64,000 nucleotides of DNA. Source: JADGGM01 sp027307005. Lineage in GTDB: Bacteria > Gemmatimonadota > Gemmatimonadetes > Gemmatimonadales > Gemmatimonadaceae. Shown piece by piece: positions 43,375 through 53,400 of this stretch. Position 1 is the stretch's first letter; every line of letters starts with the position of its first letter. The position numbers and the translations under genes are program-made. Under the pieces are notes generated by a model. It searched no databases. It was not told the origin of the DNA and worked only from the letters and a program-made list of their open reading frames with translations. Location: NCBI GenBank assembly GCA_035455745.1, contig DATIEP010000085.1, positions 1 through 64,000 on the forward strand, written 5' to 3'.

Positions 43375-44868
43375 ATGATGCCGCGTTTGAACCCGAGCTT
43401 CGTGCCGCCGGTCGCGATCGATGCGCGACGGGCCATACCGATCTATCGACAGCTGTACGAGTGGTTTCGCTCGGCGATCCTGGCCGGCCATCTCACGCCG
43501 GGCCAGCGCGTGCCATCCACGCGACAGCTCGCCGCCGAGCTCGGCGTCTCGCGGATACCAGTGTTAGGCGCATACGAACAGCTGCACGCCGAGGGATATC
43601 TCGAGACGTTCGTCGGCGCCGGGACGTGTGTGGCCCGGTCGATTCCGGAGCGGGCGACCCTGATCGGGCGGCCGAGCCTGCGCCACGGCTCGCCGCGCGC
43701 ATCCACCAGCGGCGGGCCGCGCCGCACGTCGCGGCTGGCGGGCACGATTTTCCAGACGGACCAGTCCTGGTTAGGCAATCCGGGCGCCTTCCGGATCAGT
43801 CTGCCTGCGCTCGACCAGTTTCCGGTGACGCCGTGGGTGCGGCTGGTGAATCGGCACGCACGGCGCGTCACGCGCGCGATGATGGCGTACGGCGATCCGA
43901 TGGGCGAGAGCGCGCTCCGCGAGGCGATCGCCGAGTACGTGGGCGCGGCGCGCGCCGTGCAGTGCGATGCGTCGCAGATCATGGTGACCACGGGGTCGCA
44001 GCAGGGCCTGCTCATCGCGGCGCGCGTCCTGCTCGACGCGCGCGACGCCGTGTGGGTCGAGGATCCGGCGTATCCCGGGGCGCGTCAGGCGCTGTTGGCG
44101 GCCGGCGCTCGCATGGTGCCGGTTCCGGTGGACGACGAAGGGCTGGACGTGGCGCGCGGCGCGCGGGCGGCGCCGTCGGCGCGGGCCGTGTACATCACGC
44201 CCTCGCACCAGCATCCGTTAGGCGTGACGATGAGCGCGACGCGCCGCATGACGCTGCTCGACTGGGCATCGCGCGCCGGCGCGTGGATCATCGAGGATGA
44301 CTACGACAGCGAGTACCGGTTCGACAGCCGGCCGATCGCGTCGCTTCACAGCATGGACGCGGATGCGCGCGTGATCTACGTCGGCACGTTCAGCAAGGTG
44401 CTGTTCCCGGCGCTCCGGTTAGGCTATGTCGTCGTGCCCAAGGACCTCGTCCCGATGTTCTCAGCCATGCGCGATGCGTCGGACGTGTTCTCGTCGACGC
44501 TGTATCAGGCCGTGGTCACCGATTTCATTCGCGAGGGACACTTCGCCCGGCATATCCGGCGGATGCGCATGGTGTACATGGAGCGGAGGCGCGTCCTCGT
44601 CGATGCCTTACGGAAGGAGGCGGGGGACCGGCTGGAGGTGATCGGTGCCGCGGCCGGGCTGCACCTGGCGGCGCTGCTGCAGCCGGACGTGAACGATGAG
44701 GCCGTGGCTCGGCGCGCGGCGAAGCACGGCGTGCTGGTGACGCCGCTGTCCAGCTGCTACGTCAAGCGGCCGGCGAGAGGCGGGCTCGTCCTTGGCTACG
44801 GCGGAACGACGCCGGACGAGATCCGCGATGGAGTGAAGGCGCTGGCGCGCTGTCTGGACGGCCGGTAG
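43375..44868 (+). CDS. MocR/PdxR-family regulator (GntR HTH + aminotransferase-like domain)
   Basis: 497 residues (ATG at 43375; the second Met is equally possible). GntR winged helix at about 20-90 (PIYRQLYEWFRSAILAGHLT, QRVPSTRQLAAELGVSRIPV). A class-I aminotransferase fold follows, with QIMVTTGSQQGLLIAARVLL, the PLP Asp segment YITPSHQHPLGVTMS, and the cofactor Lys in VGTFSKVLFPALRLGYVV. Such proteins sense PLP or amino compounds and often regulate pdx or GABA genes. The target here is not evident; the divergent barrel gene is the nearest candidate. Confidence 0.93.
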   Translation: MMPRLNPSFVPPVAIDARRAIPIYRQLYEWFRSAILAGHLTPGQRVPSTRQLAAELGVSRIPVLGAYEQLHAEGYLETFVGAGTCVARSIPERATLIGRPSLRHGSPRASTSGGPRRTSRLAGTIFQTDQSWLGNPGAFRISLPALDQFPVTPWVRLVNRHARRVTRAMMAYGDPMGESALREAIAEYVGAARAVQCDASQIMVTTGSQQGLLIAARVLLDARDAVWVEDPAYPGARQALLAAGARMVPVPVDDEGLDVARGARAAPSARAVYITPSHQHPLGVTMSATRRMTLLDWASRAGAWIIEDDYDSEYRFDSRPIASLHSMDADARVIYVGTFSKVLFPALRLGYVVVPKDLVPMFSAMRDASDVFSSTLYQAVVTDFIREGHFARHIRRMRMVYMERRRVLVDALRKEAGDRLEVIGAAAGLHLAALLQPDVNDEAVARRAAKHGVLVTPLSSCYVKRPARGGLVLGYGGTTPDEIRDGVKALARCLDGR

Positions 44869-44919
44869 GCGCCTGCGACCGGCGGCGCCCGGGTCGGGCT
44901 TCCTAACGCCGCCTGGAAC

Positions 44920-45180
44920 GTGCAGGTTCATGGCGCCGCCCTCGGGCGCTGCACCACCCGCCGCACCATCCTACCGCATGAGCCCAGTGAACGTCATCGG
45001 CGTCGTTGGCACGCGCAATACGACGGACTGGTCCAGGACCGCATCGCGCACGTGCGATACAACAGCACCACGACGCTGGTCACGAACGGCCTCATGCTGC
45101 CGGTGGTGATCGTGTTGTTTATCGTGCACTGGCGGTGGCTGCGCCGGATCGAGCGTTCGTCCGTGACTCAGGCGGCCTGA
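44920..45180 (+). CDS. Small membrane protein, uncertain
   Basis: 86 residues at most, open between the MocR gene and the converging M14 peptidase gene. The first ~30 residues look like translated non-coding sequence, while the last 50 (QDRIAHVRYNSTTTLVTNGL, then MLPVVIVLFIVHWRWLRRIE) form one convincing transmembrane helix with a basic end. It could be a short membrane protein with a later start or the tail of a lost transporter. Otherwise this 317-nt gap shows nothing I can support. Confidence 0.35.
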   Translation: MQVHGAALGRCTTRRTILPHEPSERHRRRWHAQYDGLVQDRIAHVRYNSTTTLVTNGLMLPVVIVLFIVHWRWLRRIERSSVTQAA

Positions 45181-45186
45181 CGCACC

Positions 45187-48100
45187 CTAACGCGTATCGA
45201 GCTGACGGCCCGCGTTCAGGTCATCCCAGTTCAGAATGGCGTTGAAGACCAGCGTGTAGCTGGCGATCGTTTCGCCGCGGTAGACCGGGTTGTTGGCGAA
45301 CAACACCACGTGCCCCTTGCCTAACGGTGCATCGACCACCACCGGCCGATCGGCGATGTCGCTGCCGCCGTCGAGCAATCCGGACACGAGCAGGTTCTTC
45401 CGGTCGGCGTAGCGCAGCACGACGCGCGGGCGCTGGTCGGGCGGGATGACGTCGAGCGCGTTGCGCATCTGCTCGTCGGTGACCGGCGCGGCCTGCCACG
45501 GTTCGACGTGCGGTTCGGCCGGACGCTCTTCGTCGGGCGTGAGCGGCGGGCGTCCCTGCACGGTTTCCGGTTCATCGGCGGTGCCGCGGCCCGTTTCCCG
45601 GGTGATGCTCTCGCCGCCTAACCGGCGCCGCCGCCCGCGGCCGCCGTAGAAGTTGCTCACCCCGTAGCTCTCACCGTCGTCGCTGTACACGGCGAGGCTG
45701 TCCTTGACGCCGTAGGCAATCGGGCTCGCCGCATCCACGAGACGCGTGCGCAGCAGGCTTCCCACCACCTCCTGCGATCGCGGCGATGCGCTGCTCACGC
45801 CGTTGGTCAACCCGGTCTGCATTGCGAGGTCGGAGATGTCGCCGGCGGTGATGAGCAGGCCTCCGTTTTTCACGAAGCGCTGCAGGTGTTCGATGCCGTC
45901 GTAGCCGAGTCCGGGGCGGATGTCGTTGGTCGAATCGAGGCGGCCGATGTTGGGCGTTTCGGGCGTCGTTTTCCACGGCATCGGGTTCCGCCACATCGGC
46001 ATGCCGGCGATGATCGAGGTGATGCTGTAGCCGGCGGGCGGGAAGACGATCACGTCGTACTTGGCATTGAGGTCGGCGGTCGCCGCAACGGCTTGCGTGC
46101 TGATGTACTCGTACGGCACGTGTTGTCCATCGAACGCCAGCCGCCACCAGCCTTCGGTCTGCGTGCCTTCCCACGGGTGCACGATGGCGATGCGCGGCGC
46201 GCGCGCGGGATGCGTCCTGACGTTGGGCGCGGCGCCGAGTCCGTACGCTTGGATGCCTAACGCAGTGGCGGCATGGTCGAGCTCGTCGCGGCCGACGCCG
46301 CTCACGAGCATCGAGCCGCGCCCGAAATGATGTCCCGCCGCGTCGAACGGCTCTTCGGCCACGCGGATGTCGGCGGACGCGAGGCGATATCGGAGCGTGA
46401 TCAGCGCGTTGTCGCCGGTGTTGTCGATCGCGAACGTCGAGCCGGCGCCGTGGATGGCGCCTGGCGCCGTGATGTCGCCGGTGACCCGCGCCATCGGCGC
46501 GCGCAGCACGGCCGTGTCGACGACGCGGATGCATTCCACGCCGAACCCTTCGGGGAACGTCCATCCGGTGTCGTCGTACGGGTGCTTCTGGGGGTCGTCG
46601 GGCGACCAGTACTGGTAGTCGAGGATCGCGTCCGCGATGCGCGAGTACGGCTGGTCCATGCGAATGATGTAGCTGCCGGCCGGGAAGGTCCGCGTTTCCG
46701 TCTTCGCGGTGGTCGTCGTGTCGGCGCGATGGCTTCCGCGTTGGGCACGCCCGCCCGCCGGCGCAGTGTGCGCCGCCGGCACGTGCACCGTGAACGGCGC
46801 CGTCGCCCGCGACACCTCGACGTGCTGGCGCTGCATCACGCGCAGCAGGTCGGCCTGCGCGCCTAACCGGGGATCATCGGCCGGCAGCACGTACGCCGCC
46901 GGGCCTTCGGTCCTGGCCTTGAGGATCGAGCGCTTGGACTTCGTGTAGAAGTTTTCGAGAAAGAGCTGACGATTGTCGGCAAAATATTCGAGCGAGACGA
47001 GGAGGCCGGTCTGCTCGTAGTTGTTGTTGTCGCGCAGCGACCATTTCACGCGCGGCAGCGGCGGATCCTGGCGATACCAGGTCTTTGCGGTCTCGTCCGC
47101 AGAGAGCGTGCGCTCGAGCGTCTCGGCGGTGCCGCCGTTGCCGAACGTCTCGTACAACCGACTGATGCCGTTGTGCAATGCGGCGATGAACATCAGGTAG
47201 CCGGGCGACCACGTGTCGAAATCGCCGTGGGCAAACACGCCCGGCATGCCGAAGCGTGTCATCTCCTGCACGTTGTTCCACCCGATCATCTGCCATTCGT
47301 TGGCGAGGAGCGGATCGATCCAGGCGTTGTACGGTTCATCACCGATGGTGTTGTCATAGAGGTACGGCACCGACTCGTGCAGATCGTGCAACACCTGCGC
47401 GTTCCACGCGACGTACGTGTTCATGACGTTCTGCGTCAGCTTGAGCGTCACGCCCATTGCATCACGGTTGTTGTCGTGGGCGACGTAGTGTCCCCAGTAG
47501 ATGAGGGGCAGGGGCGTATCGTTAGGATGCGCCATGTGCCATCGCACGATGTCGACCAGCCGATCACGGCCATCGACTTCGACGATCGGCGTGATGAGCG
47601 TGATGAGGTGCTCGCGGATGTTCGCGATGTACGGGCTCTCATCCACGGCAAGACGGTACGCGAGCTCCATGAGCGCGGTGGGCGCTCCCGATTCCGTCGA
47701 GTGAATGGTGCCGGTGATGTAGTACACCGGCACGGTCTCGGGGATGAGCTTGGCGGCGACAGAGTCGTTCATGCCGATGGTACGGGGGTCGCCGAGTTTC
47801 GCGAGATTCGCCTTGTTGCGATCGAGATTCTTCCAGATGGCCTCCGAGGCGATGCCCACCGCGATCATCTCGCGTCCTTCTTCTGTCGTGCCGATGGTCC
47901 AGACGCGCACGCGCGGACTCGATTTGGCGAGCAGCCGCATGTACTCGTACACCTGCTTCGAGTACGGCAGATTGTCGCGCGCGCCGGCAATGTCGCCCAA
48001 CACGGCCTGCGGTGTGGGCACCGTCTTGGACGCCGGCAGATAATCCACGAGCGGCGACGTGAAGAACGGTTCCGTCGTGTATTCCTTGATCTTCGCCGTG

Positions 48101-48240
48101 TACGCCGAGTCGATGGGCTGATGCGGGTCGCGGCCTGGCGTTAGGCCGTGCAGCTCGCCCTGGGCATGTACCGACGACCCTCCGGCGACGATGGCGATGG
48201 TGAACGCGATGAGACAGCCGCAGACCGAGCAGCGCTTCAT
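45187..48240 (-). CDS. Secreted M14-family zinc carboxypeptidase-like protein
   Basis: 1017 residues from the ATG at 48240 (earlier in-frame codons are unlikely). Signal peptide ends SSVHAQ. The metal-binding segment TIHSTESGAPTALMELAYRL supplies H-x-x-E of the M14 fold; the third-ligand region is WGHYVAHDNNRDAMG. The remaining two-thirds includes a long domain with ThuA-like or glutamine-amidotransferase-like features (YDVIVFPPAGYSI, GGLLITAGDISDLAMQTG) near 700-850. It probably trims peptides in the periplasm or outside. The Arg/Gly-rich linker at about 880 is notable. Convergent with the small membrane protein gene. Confidence 0.85.
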   Translation of the reverse strand: MKRCSVCGCLIAFTIAIVAGGSSVHAQGELHGLTPGRDPHQPIDSAYTAKIKEYTTEPFFTSPLVDYLPASKTVPTPQAVLGDIAGARDNLPYSKQVYEYMRLLAKSSPRVRVWTIGTTEEGREMIAVGIASEAIWKNLDRNKANLAKLGDPRTIGMNDSVAAKLIPETVPVYYITGTIHSTESGAPTALMELAYRLAVDESPYIANIREHLITLITPIVEVDGRDRLVDIVRWHMAHPNDTPLPLIYWGHYVAHDNNRDAMGVTLKLTQNVMNTYVAWNAQVLHDLHESVPYLYDNTIGDEPYNAWIDPLLANEWQMIGWNNVQEMTRFGMPGVFAHGDFDTWSPGYLMFIAALHNGISRLYETFGNGGTAETLERTLSADETAKTWYRQDPPLPRVKWSLRDNNNYEQTGLLVSLEYFADNRQLFLENFYTKSKRSILKARTEGPAAYVLPADDPRLGAQADLLRVMQRQHVEVSRATAPFTVHVPAAHTAPAGGRAQRGSHRADTTTTAKTETRTFPAGSYIIRMDQPYSRIADAILDYQYWSPDDPQKHPYDDTGWTFPEGFGVECIRVVDTAVLRAPMARVTGDITAPGAIHGAGSTFAIDNTGDNALITLRYRLASADIRVAEEPFDAAGHHFGRGSMLVSGVGRDELDHAATALGIQAYGLGAAPNVRTHPARAPRIAIVHPWEGTQTEGWWRLAFDGQHVPYEYISTQAVAATADLNAKYDVIVFPPAGYSITSIIAGMPMWRNPMPWKTTPETPNIGRLDSTNDIRPGLGYDGIEHLQRFVKNGGLLITAGDISDLAMQTGLTNGVSSASPRSQEVVGSLLRTRLVDAASPIAYGVKDSLAVYSDDGESYGVSNFYGGRGRRRRLGGESITRETGRGTADEPETVQGRPPLTPDEERPAEPHVEPWQAAPVTDEQMRNALDVIPPDQRPRVVLRYADRKNLLVSGLLDGGSDIADRPVVVDAPLGKGHVVLFANNPVYRGETIASYTLVFNAILNWDDLNAGRQLDTR

Positions 48241-48336
48241 GACGAGCCTCGATGAAAGCAGAGAGGAATCGCGGTGTGAGGTCTTCGGGGCAGGAAACTG
48301 CACGCCGGCGCAGGCCGCCGCCAGCGGACGCAGGGG

Positions 48337-50496
48337 TCAGAAGGCCGTGCCGAGGGCGAGGTGGATCTGAAAGCGCCGGTACCACTGCGTGGGGACGTTC
48401 GCGATGGGTGTTCCAGCGATGATGGCGTCGAGCACTTTCTGCGGGTCGCGAACATCGTCGAGCGACGGGTTGAGCTTGTAGCCGATCGAGACGCGCACCG
48501 CCCCGATCACCGTCAAGTAGTCGACGCCCGCGCCGACGGACGTGAAGAAGCGATCATCGCCCGGCAGCGAAAAGCTCGTCTTGAAGCGTTTGTCCGGCGT
48601 CCAGACGCGGCCGCCATCGATGAACGCGTGCGTGCCCCAGGAGTCGCCTAACCCGGGGAACGGCATGCGCAGCTCGAAGGTCCCGGCGACTCGCGCGAGA
48701 CCGCCGATCGGGACGTAGCCAGTGGCGACGGCCGTGGTGTCGGTGCCGTGCACTTGAAAGCGCAGGTCGGGAAACTTGGGGCCGAGGAGTCCGCTGCTCC
48801 ACCCGCGCACATCGGCTGCGCCGCCGGCGGTGAATGCGACGTCGCGGAGCTCGAGAAACTTGAGCGTGGAGTCGCTGCCCTCGATGCCGAGGCTCTTGCC
48901 GCGCGGATAGAGCCGGCCGGCGCTGAAGCGCACGGCGATGCCGACGCGCCGATTGATCGGGTGGTATGCAGCGCCGGTCAGATCCAGCCGCGTGTATTCC
49001 ACCGTATTCAACGCGCTTCCGGCCGTGGATTCGATGCTCGGTCTCAACACGAAACCATCGCGCGGGTTATTGGCATTGTCGAGCGCGCCGAGCGTTGCAT
49101 TGAGGGTGAGCGTGCTGCGCCGGGTCGTCGTCTTGAGCGAGCCGAGCAGCGCGTTCTGCGCGAGGAGCGTCAGGAAGTCGATGCGACCCGACGAGAAGTC
49201 GCCGTTCCGGTACCGCAGCACGTGGCGCGAGCTGATGCTGTACTTGAGCGACATCAAGAACACCGGGCCTAACCGATAGAGCAGCGTGGCATCGGAGCCG
49301 ATGGCCCACGATCGGTCGCGGAAGTCGTCGCGATACTCGGCGAAGGGGCTGAGGAGCGCCGAGAGCGGGGGCGTGTACACGTACGGCTGCTTGAGCGTCG
49401 CCACGCCGCGCACGAACCGCTCGGGGTTCTGGTCCACGGCGAGCCACGCCGTGGACGTGCCTAACGATGTGGTGAGCGTGCGTGCATCGTTCGTGAAGTT
49501 GCGGTGCGTCCACGTGACCTGCGCCGTGGCGCCGTTCTCCGAGGAGTAGCCGGTCTCACCAGTGATGACGTGGACCGGCTGTTCGGCGACGGTGACTCTG
49601 ATTGCGACCTGGCTGTCAGGCTTCTGCCCGGGCGCGAGCTCCACTCGCGCCTCTCGTATGATGTCCAACCCTTGAATCGAGCGCCGCCCTTCGGACATTT
49701 CCGACGCCGTGTAATAGTTGCCGACGTGGAACGGCAGCTCGCGCTTGATGACGTGATCGCTCAACAGGTCGTTGCCGGTGACATCGATCCGCGCGATCTT
49801 GGCGCGCGGGCCCGGTCGCAACCGCAGCTCGAGTGTGGCCGTGTCGGCCGTGGTGTCGACTAACGACCGCGACCACACGCCGGCGAATGCGTATCCGAGG
49901 TTGCGCATCGCGACGCGCGTCCGACGCTCGGCTGTCGATGCCTCGACGCTGCCGAAGCGGTGATTGCGCGCGGGCGCCACGGCGTGGCGCGCCGCTCGGA
50001 TGATGTCGGGAGGCAGCGTCGTCGCGCTGTCGACACCGGTGCTGTCGCCGGGTTCGATGCGCACGCTGCGCAGCAGCGTGGGTTTCCCTTCGTCGATCAC
50101 GAAGACGACATCGACGCGTCGATCGCTGGTATCGAGTTTGACCGCGAAGCCGACGTTGGCGTGCAAGATGCCGCTGGTCTGGTAATAATCGCGGATGCGC
50201 ACGGCGTCGCGCTCGAGCTCGAGCGGGTCGAATAGGGGCATCGGCGGCTTTTCGCGGCGGAAGAGGAAGTCGAGCACTCCGCCGAAGATGCCTTCAGGTT
50301 CGGGCGCCACGGTCGCGATGTGCTGGCGAAGATCCACGGCGTCGATGGTGTGGTCGTGGACCCATCGAAAATCGATCGAGCGCACGCGCGTGCCCGGGGG
50401 CAGCACCATCGGCGATCGCTGCGCTGAGGCGCGCGGCGCCGCGGCGGAGAGCGCCGCCGCGGCAACGAAGGCGAACCACGATGCGCGACTCGTCAC
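48337..50496 (-). CDS. tamA: Omp85-family assembly protein (TamA/BamA-like)
   Basis: 719 residues from a GTG at 50496, 2 nt after the tamB stop. Signal peptide ends PRASAQ. POTRA-like repeats fill the first ~330 residues (VRSIDFRWVHDHTIDAVDLR, KIARIDVTGNDLLSDHVIKR). The barrel half begins NGATAQVTWTHRNFTNDART and ends FQIHLALGTAF with the aromatic C-terminus expected of outer-membrane proteins. The Omp85 barrel motif region is ELRMPFPGLGDSWGTHAFID. It inserts or exports outer-membrane proteins together with TamB, encoded immediately upstream. BamA itself is not seen in the window, so a BamA-like role is not excluded. Confidence 0.9.
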   Translation of the reverse strand: MTSRASWFAFVAAAALSAAAPRASAQRSPMVLPPGTRVRSIDFRWVHDHTIDAVDLRQHIATVAPEPEGIFGGVLDFLFRREKPPMPLFDPLELERDAVRIRDYYQTSGILHANVGFAVKLDTSDRRVDVVFVIDEGKPTLLRSVRIEPGDSTGVDSATTLPPDIIRAARHAVAPARNHRFGSVEASTAERRTRVAMRNLGYAFAGVWSRSLVDTTADTATLELRLRPGPRAKIARIDVTGNDLLSDHVIKRELPFHVGNYYTASEMSEGRRSIQGLDIIREARVELAPGQKPDSQVAIRVTVAEQPVHVITGETGYSSENGATAQVTWTHRNFTNDARTLTTSLGTSTAWLAVDQNPERFVRGVATLKQPYVYTPPLSALLSPFAEYRDDFRDRSWAIGSDATLLYRLGPVFLMSLKYSISSRHVLRYRNGDFSSGRIDFLTLLAQNALLGSLKTTTRRSTLTLNATLGALDNANNPRDGFVLRPSIESTAGSALNTVEYTRLDLTGAAYHPINRRVGIAVRFSAGRLYPRGKSLGIEGSDSTLKFLELRDVAFTAGGAADVRGWSSGLLGPKFPDLRFQVHGTDTTAVATGYVPIGGLARVAGTFELRMPFPGLGDSWGTHAFIDGGRVWTPDKRFKTSFSLPGDDRFFTSVGAGVDYLTVIGAVRVSIGYKLNPSLDDVRDPQKVLDAIIAGTPIANVPTQWYRRFQIHLALGTAF

Positions 50497-50498
50497 CG

Positions 50499-53400
50499 TT
50501 AGTACGAGTGGCGGGAGCGAAGCAGGAACCGCATGTCGGACACGCCTCCCTCGAGGCGCATGACCAGCCACTTGAACGCGTTGTATTCCACCTGCGCTTC
50601 GGGATACAGGTTCTGGTTCAACTGATCGGTGGCGGCCTGGCCGAAGCCTAACGGTTGGGCGAAGCCGAGGTAGACGCGCGGTGAGACGTAGCGGCCGGCG
50701 ACGAGCGTGGCGCCGCGCACGGCGTCCTGCCGAATCTCGATCACGTCGAGCTGGAGCTGATCTTGTCCCACGCCTTCGATCACGCCCTGCAGCTGGCTCA
50801 TGGCCACCGACGTGCCCGCCTGGAGCGCGAGATTGGACGACCCGGTGCTGTTGCCGCCGAGGCCGAGGCCGGCGGCTTCGGGATGGCCGGTGGCGATGTA
50901 CGAAATGATGTCGGAATTGCTCATCTGCGGATCCGAGCTGAGCTCGAGCCGGATGCGCTCCGGCGTCCCGGTGACGTCGAGATTGATCGTGACCTCGGCT
51001 GCGTTAGGATCGCCGGTGGACGGCACGACGTACTGCGTCTTGATGTTCATGCGCAGCTGTTGCGGCGGCCCGTTCAACGTCAGCGTCCCTTCGCTCACCG
51101 TGAAGCGCCGCCCAAATTCCGCCACGTAGCTGCGGCCCTCGATCGGCTCGAGCGTGCCGTACAACCGCAGCGGCCCGCGCGGATCTTTGCGCGCCGTCAC
51201 CGTGCCGCTGAGCTCTATTTGTAACTGCGGGTTGGCGCGGCGGCGTACCCACGCGTCGCGATCGGTGGTGACCTTCAAGTTGAGCGCGAGCTTGTCGAAG
51301 AACGACGTGGCCTGCGTGCCGCCGGGCACCACGGCCTCCGGACCGAAGCGCGCAGCGATCGAGCGCAACTCGGCTTCCGTGAGGTTCACGGGTTTGGCGC
51401 TGCCGCCCGACCCGGTCGCCGACAGATCGAGCGTGCCGTTGTTGATTCGAAGCGCGCCGGAGAACGCGGGCGCTTTGGTGGTGCCCTGGAAGGCGACGTC
51501 GCCCGATGCCACCACCTGGTAGGCGGATGTCCACACCGCGCGGAACTTGTGCATCGACGCGTGTAAATCGAACTGGCCGAGCGTGAGCTGGCGGAGGATG
51601 ACGCTGCCAGTTAGGCGAGCGGAGCCGTCCTCCGAGCGCAGCTGCGCGGTGTCGATCGAGAGACGGTCGTTCGCCATGTGCGCGACGACGGTGCCTTTCT
51701 CGTATGTCACGCCCATCGACGGCAGTCGCAGGAGCAGGCCGTGCAGTCCGAGCGTGCCGCTCAGTTGCGGCGCATCGGCCACGCCGCCCACGTGCGCGTC
51801 GATGGCCAGCGCGCCGCGCGCCTGGTCGATCGTGCGCCCGTCGAGGAAGGGTTCGATGCTCGCGAGATGGAAGCCTGCCGCCGCGATGCGGAGGTCGACC
51901 GCACCATTCTCGATGAGCGAGATCGGCGCGCCGCCCGCGGCGAACGACAGCTGCAGCGGCAACGTCCCGTGCACGCGGAGCGGGTGGCCATCCACCGGCG
52001 TCATCGCGCCATCGAGGGCAAGTTTTTTCGCCGTCCAGTCGATCACGGCGTGGACGGTGCCCGAGTCGGCGTGCGCTTTGGGCAGCACGACGGTCGCGTC
52101 GGCGTGCAGGCGCGGCGCGGCGGCGGTCCCATCGAGCGTCGCCTGTCCGACGAGTTTGGCGCCGGTGAGGGCATGATAGCCTAACGCACGAGCCAGCGGC
52201 GCCAGCGATACCGAATCGGCGCGCACCGTCAGGCGCTCGGCGCCCGTCCGACCAACGGAGCCGTCGATCGCGATCCGGCGGCCGGTGTTGGACGTGAGCT
52301 CGAAGTCCTTGATCGCGTAGCGTGCGCCGTACGAAACGGGCACGGGGTGCGTGAGGCGCCAGTGATACTTGGTGTGACTGATGTCGAGGGAATCGAGCCG
52401 CAGCGCGCTGCGGATGGAATCCGGCACCGCGTCGGCGACGAGCGACGCGGTGGTTCCGTCGTGCAGCGTGGCGGCCACCGATACGCGGGCGGAGCTGTCC
52501 GCGTATCCGAGCGTCACGTTCAACTCCCGAGCGGCGATGCCGGCAAACGCAACATCGGTCGCGCGGACCGTTCCGTTCGTCCCGGAGAGTCGGCGCAATC
52601 CGGGAACCGCCGCGGTGATGTCCGCGTCGAGCGCATCGACGCGATTGCTGTTGTACGCGATGCCGCGGGCGCGCGCGAGTACGCGGACCTGGGGTGTGTC
52701 GGCGGTGCCGGACAGCGCGAGCGAGAGGCGCGCACTGTCGGCGCCGAGGACGTTCAATCCGAGGACCTGCGCGATGGGCGTCAGGTCGCGGGTGTCGATC
52801 ATCAGCTCGAGGTTCGACGGTTGCGGGCCGGCGCCGTGCGCGACGGCGGCCTGTCCCGATCCGGTGAGCGTGCCGAGGACGCTGCGCACGTCGAGGGTGT
52901 CGATCGCCACGCGGCCTTGCGTTAGGCGGAGCGCGGCGACGCCCGAGTCGAGCGGGAGCGTGACCGTGTCGACGCTGGCCAGCATGATCGCGGTATCGGG
53001 CGCCGCTTCGGCCAAGCGCCACCAGCCGCGGGCCTGGAGCCGGAGGTCGGCCTCGGCCAGGATGCGGTCGAGGGAGATCGGGCGTTTGGGCCCCGGCGTG
53101 ACGAGCCGCCCGTGGATGGCGGCGTTGCCGCGCCCGTCCGGCGCCGCGATTCCCGCGGTGACCGCGAGCGTTCCGCTGTCGAGGGCGACGCCCAACTTGA
53201 TGCTGTCGATGGTCACGCCGCGGACCACGGACGGCGCGACGCTCAGTGTGGCGTTCCATCGGGCCACAGCCGGATCGAGGCCGGCCACGCGCGCGGTGAG
53301 CGCGGCGTCGATCGAGGTGTGGAGGTCGGCGCGGCCGGTGAAGCCGGCGAGGTCCAGACCGCGGATGGCGCCCGTGTCGACGGTGAAGACCGGCTGCGCG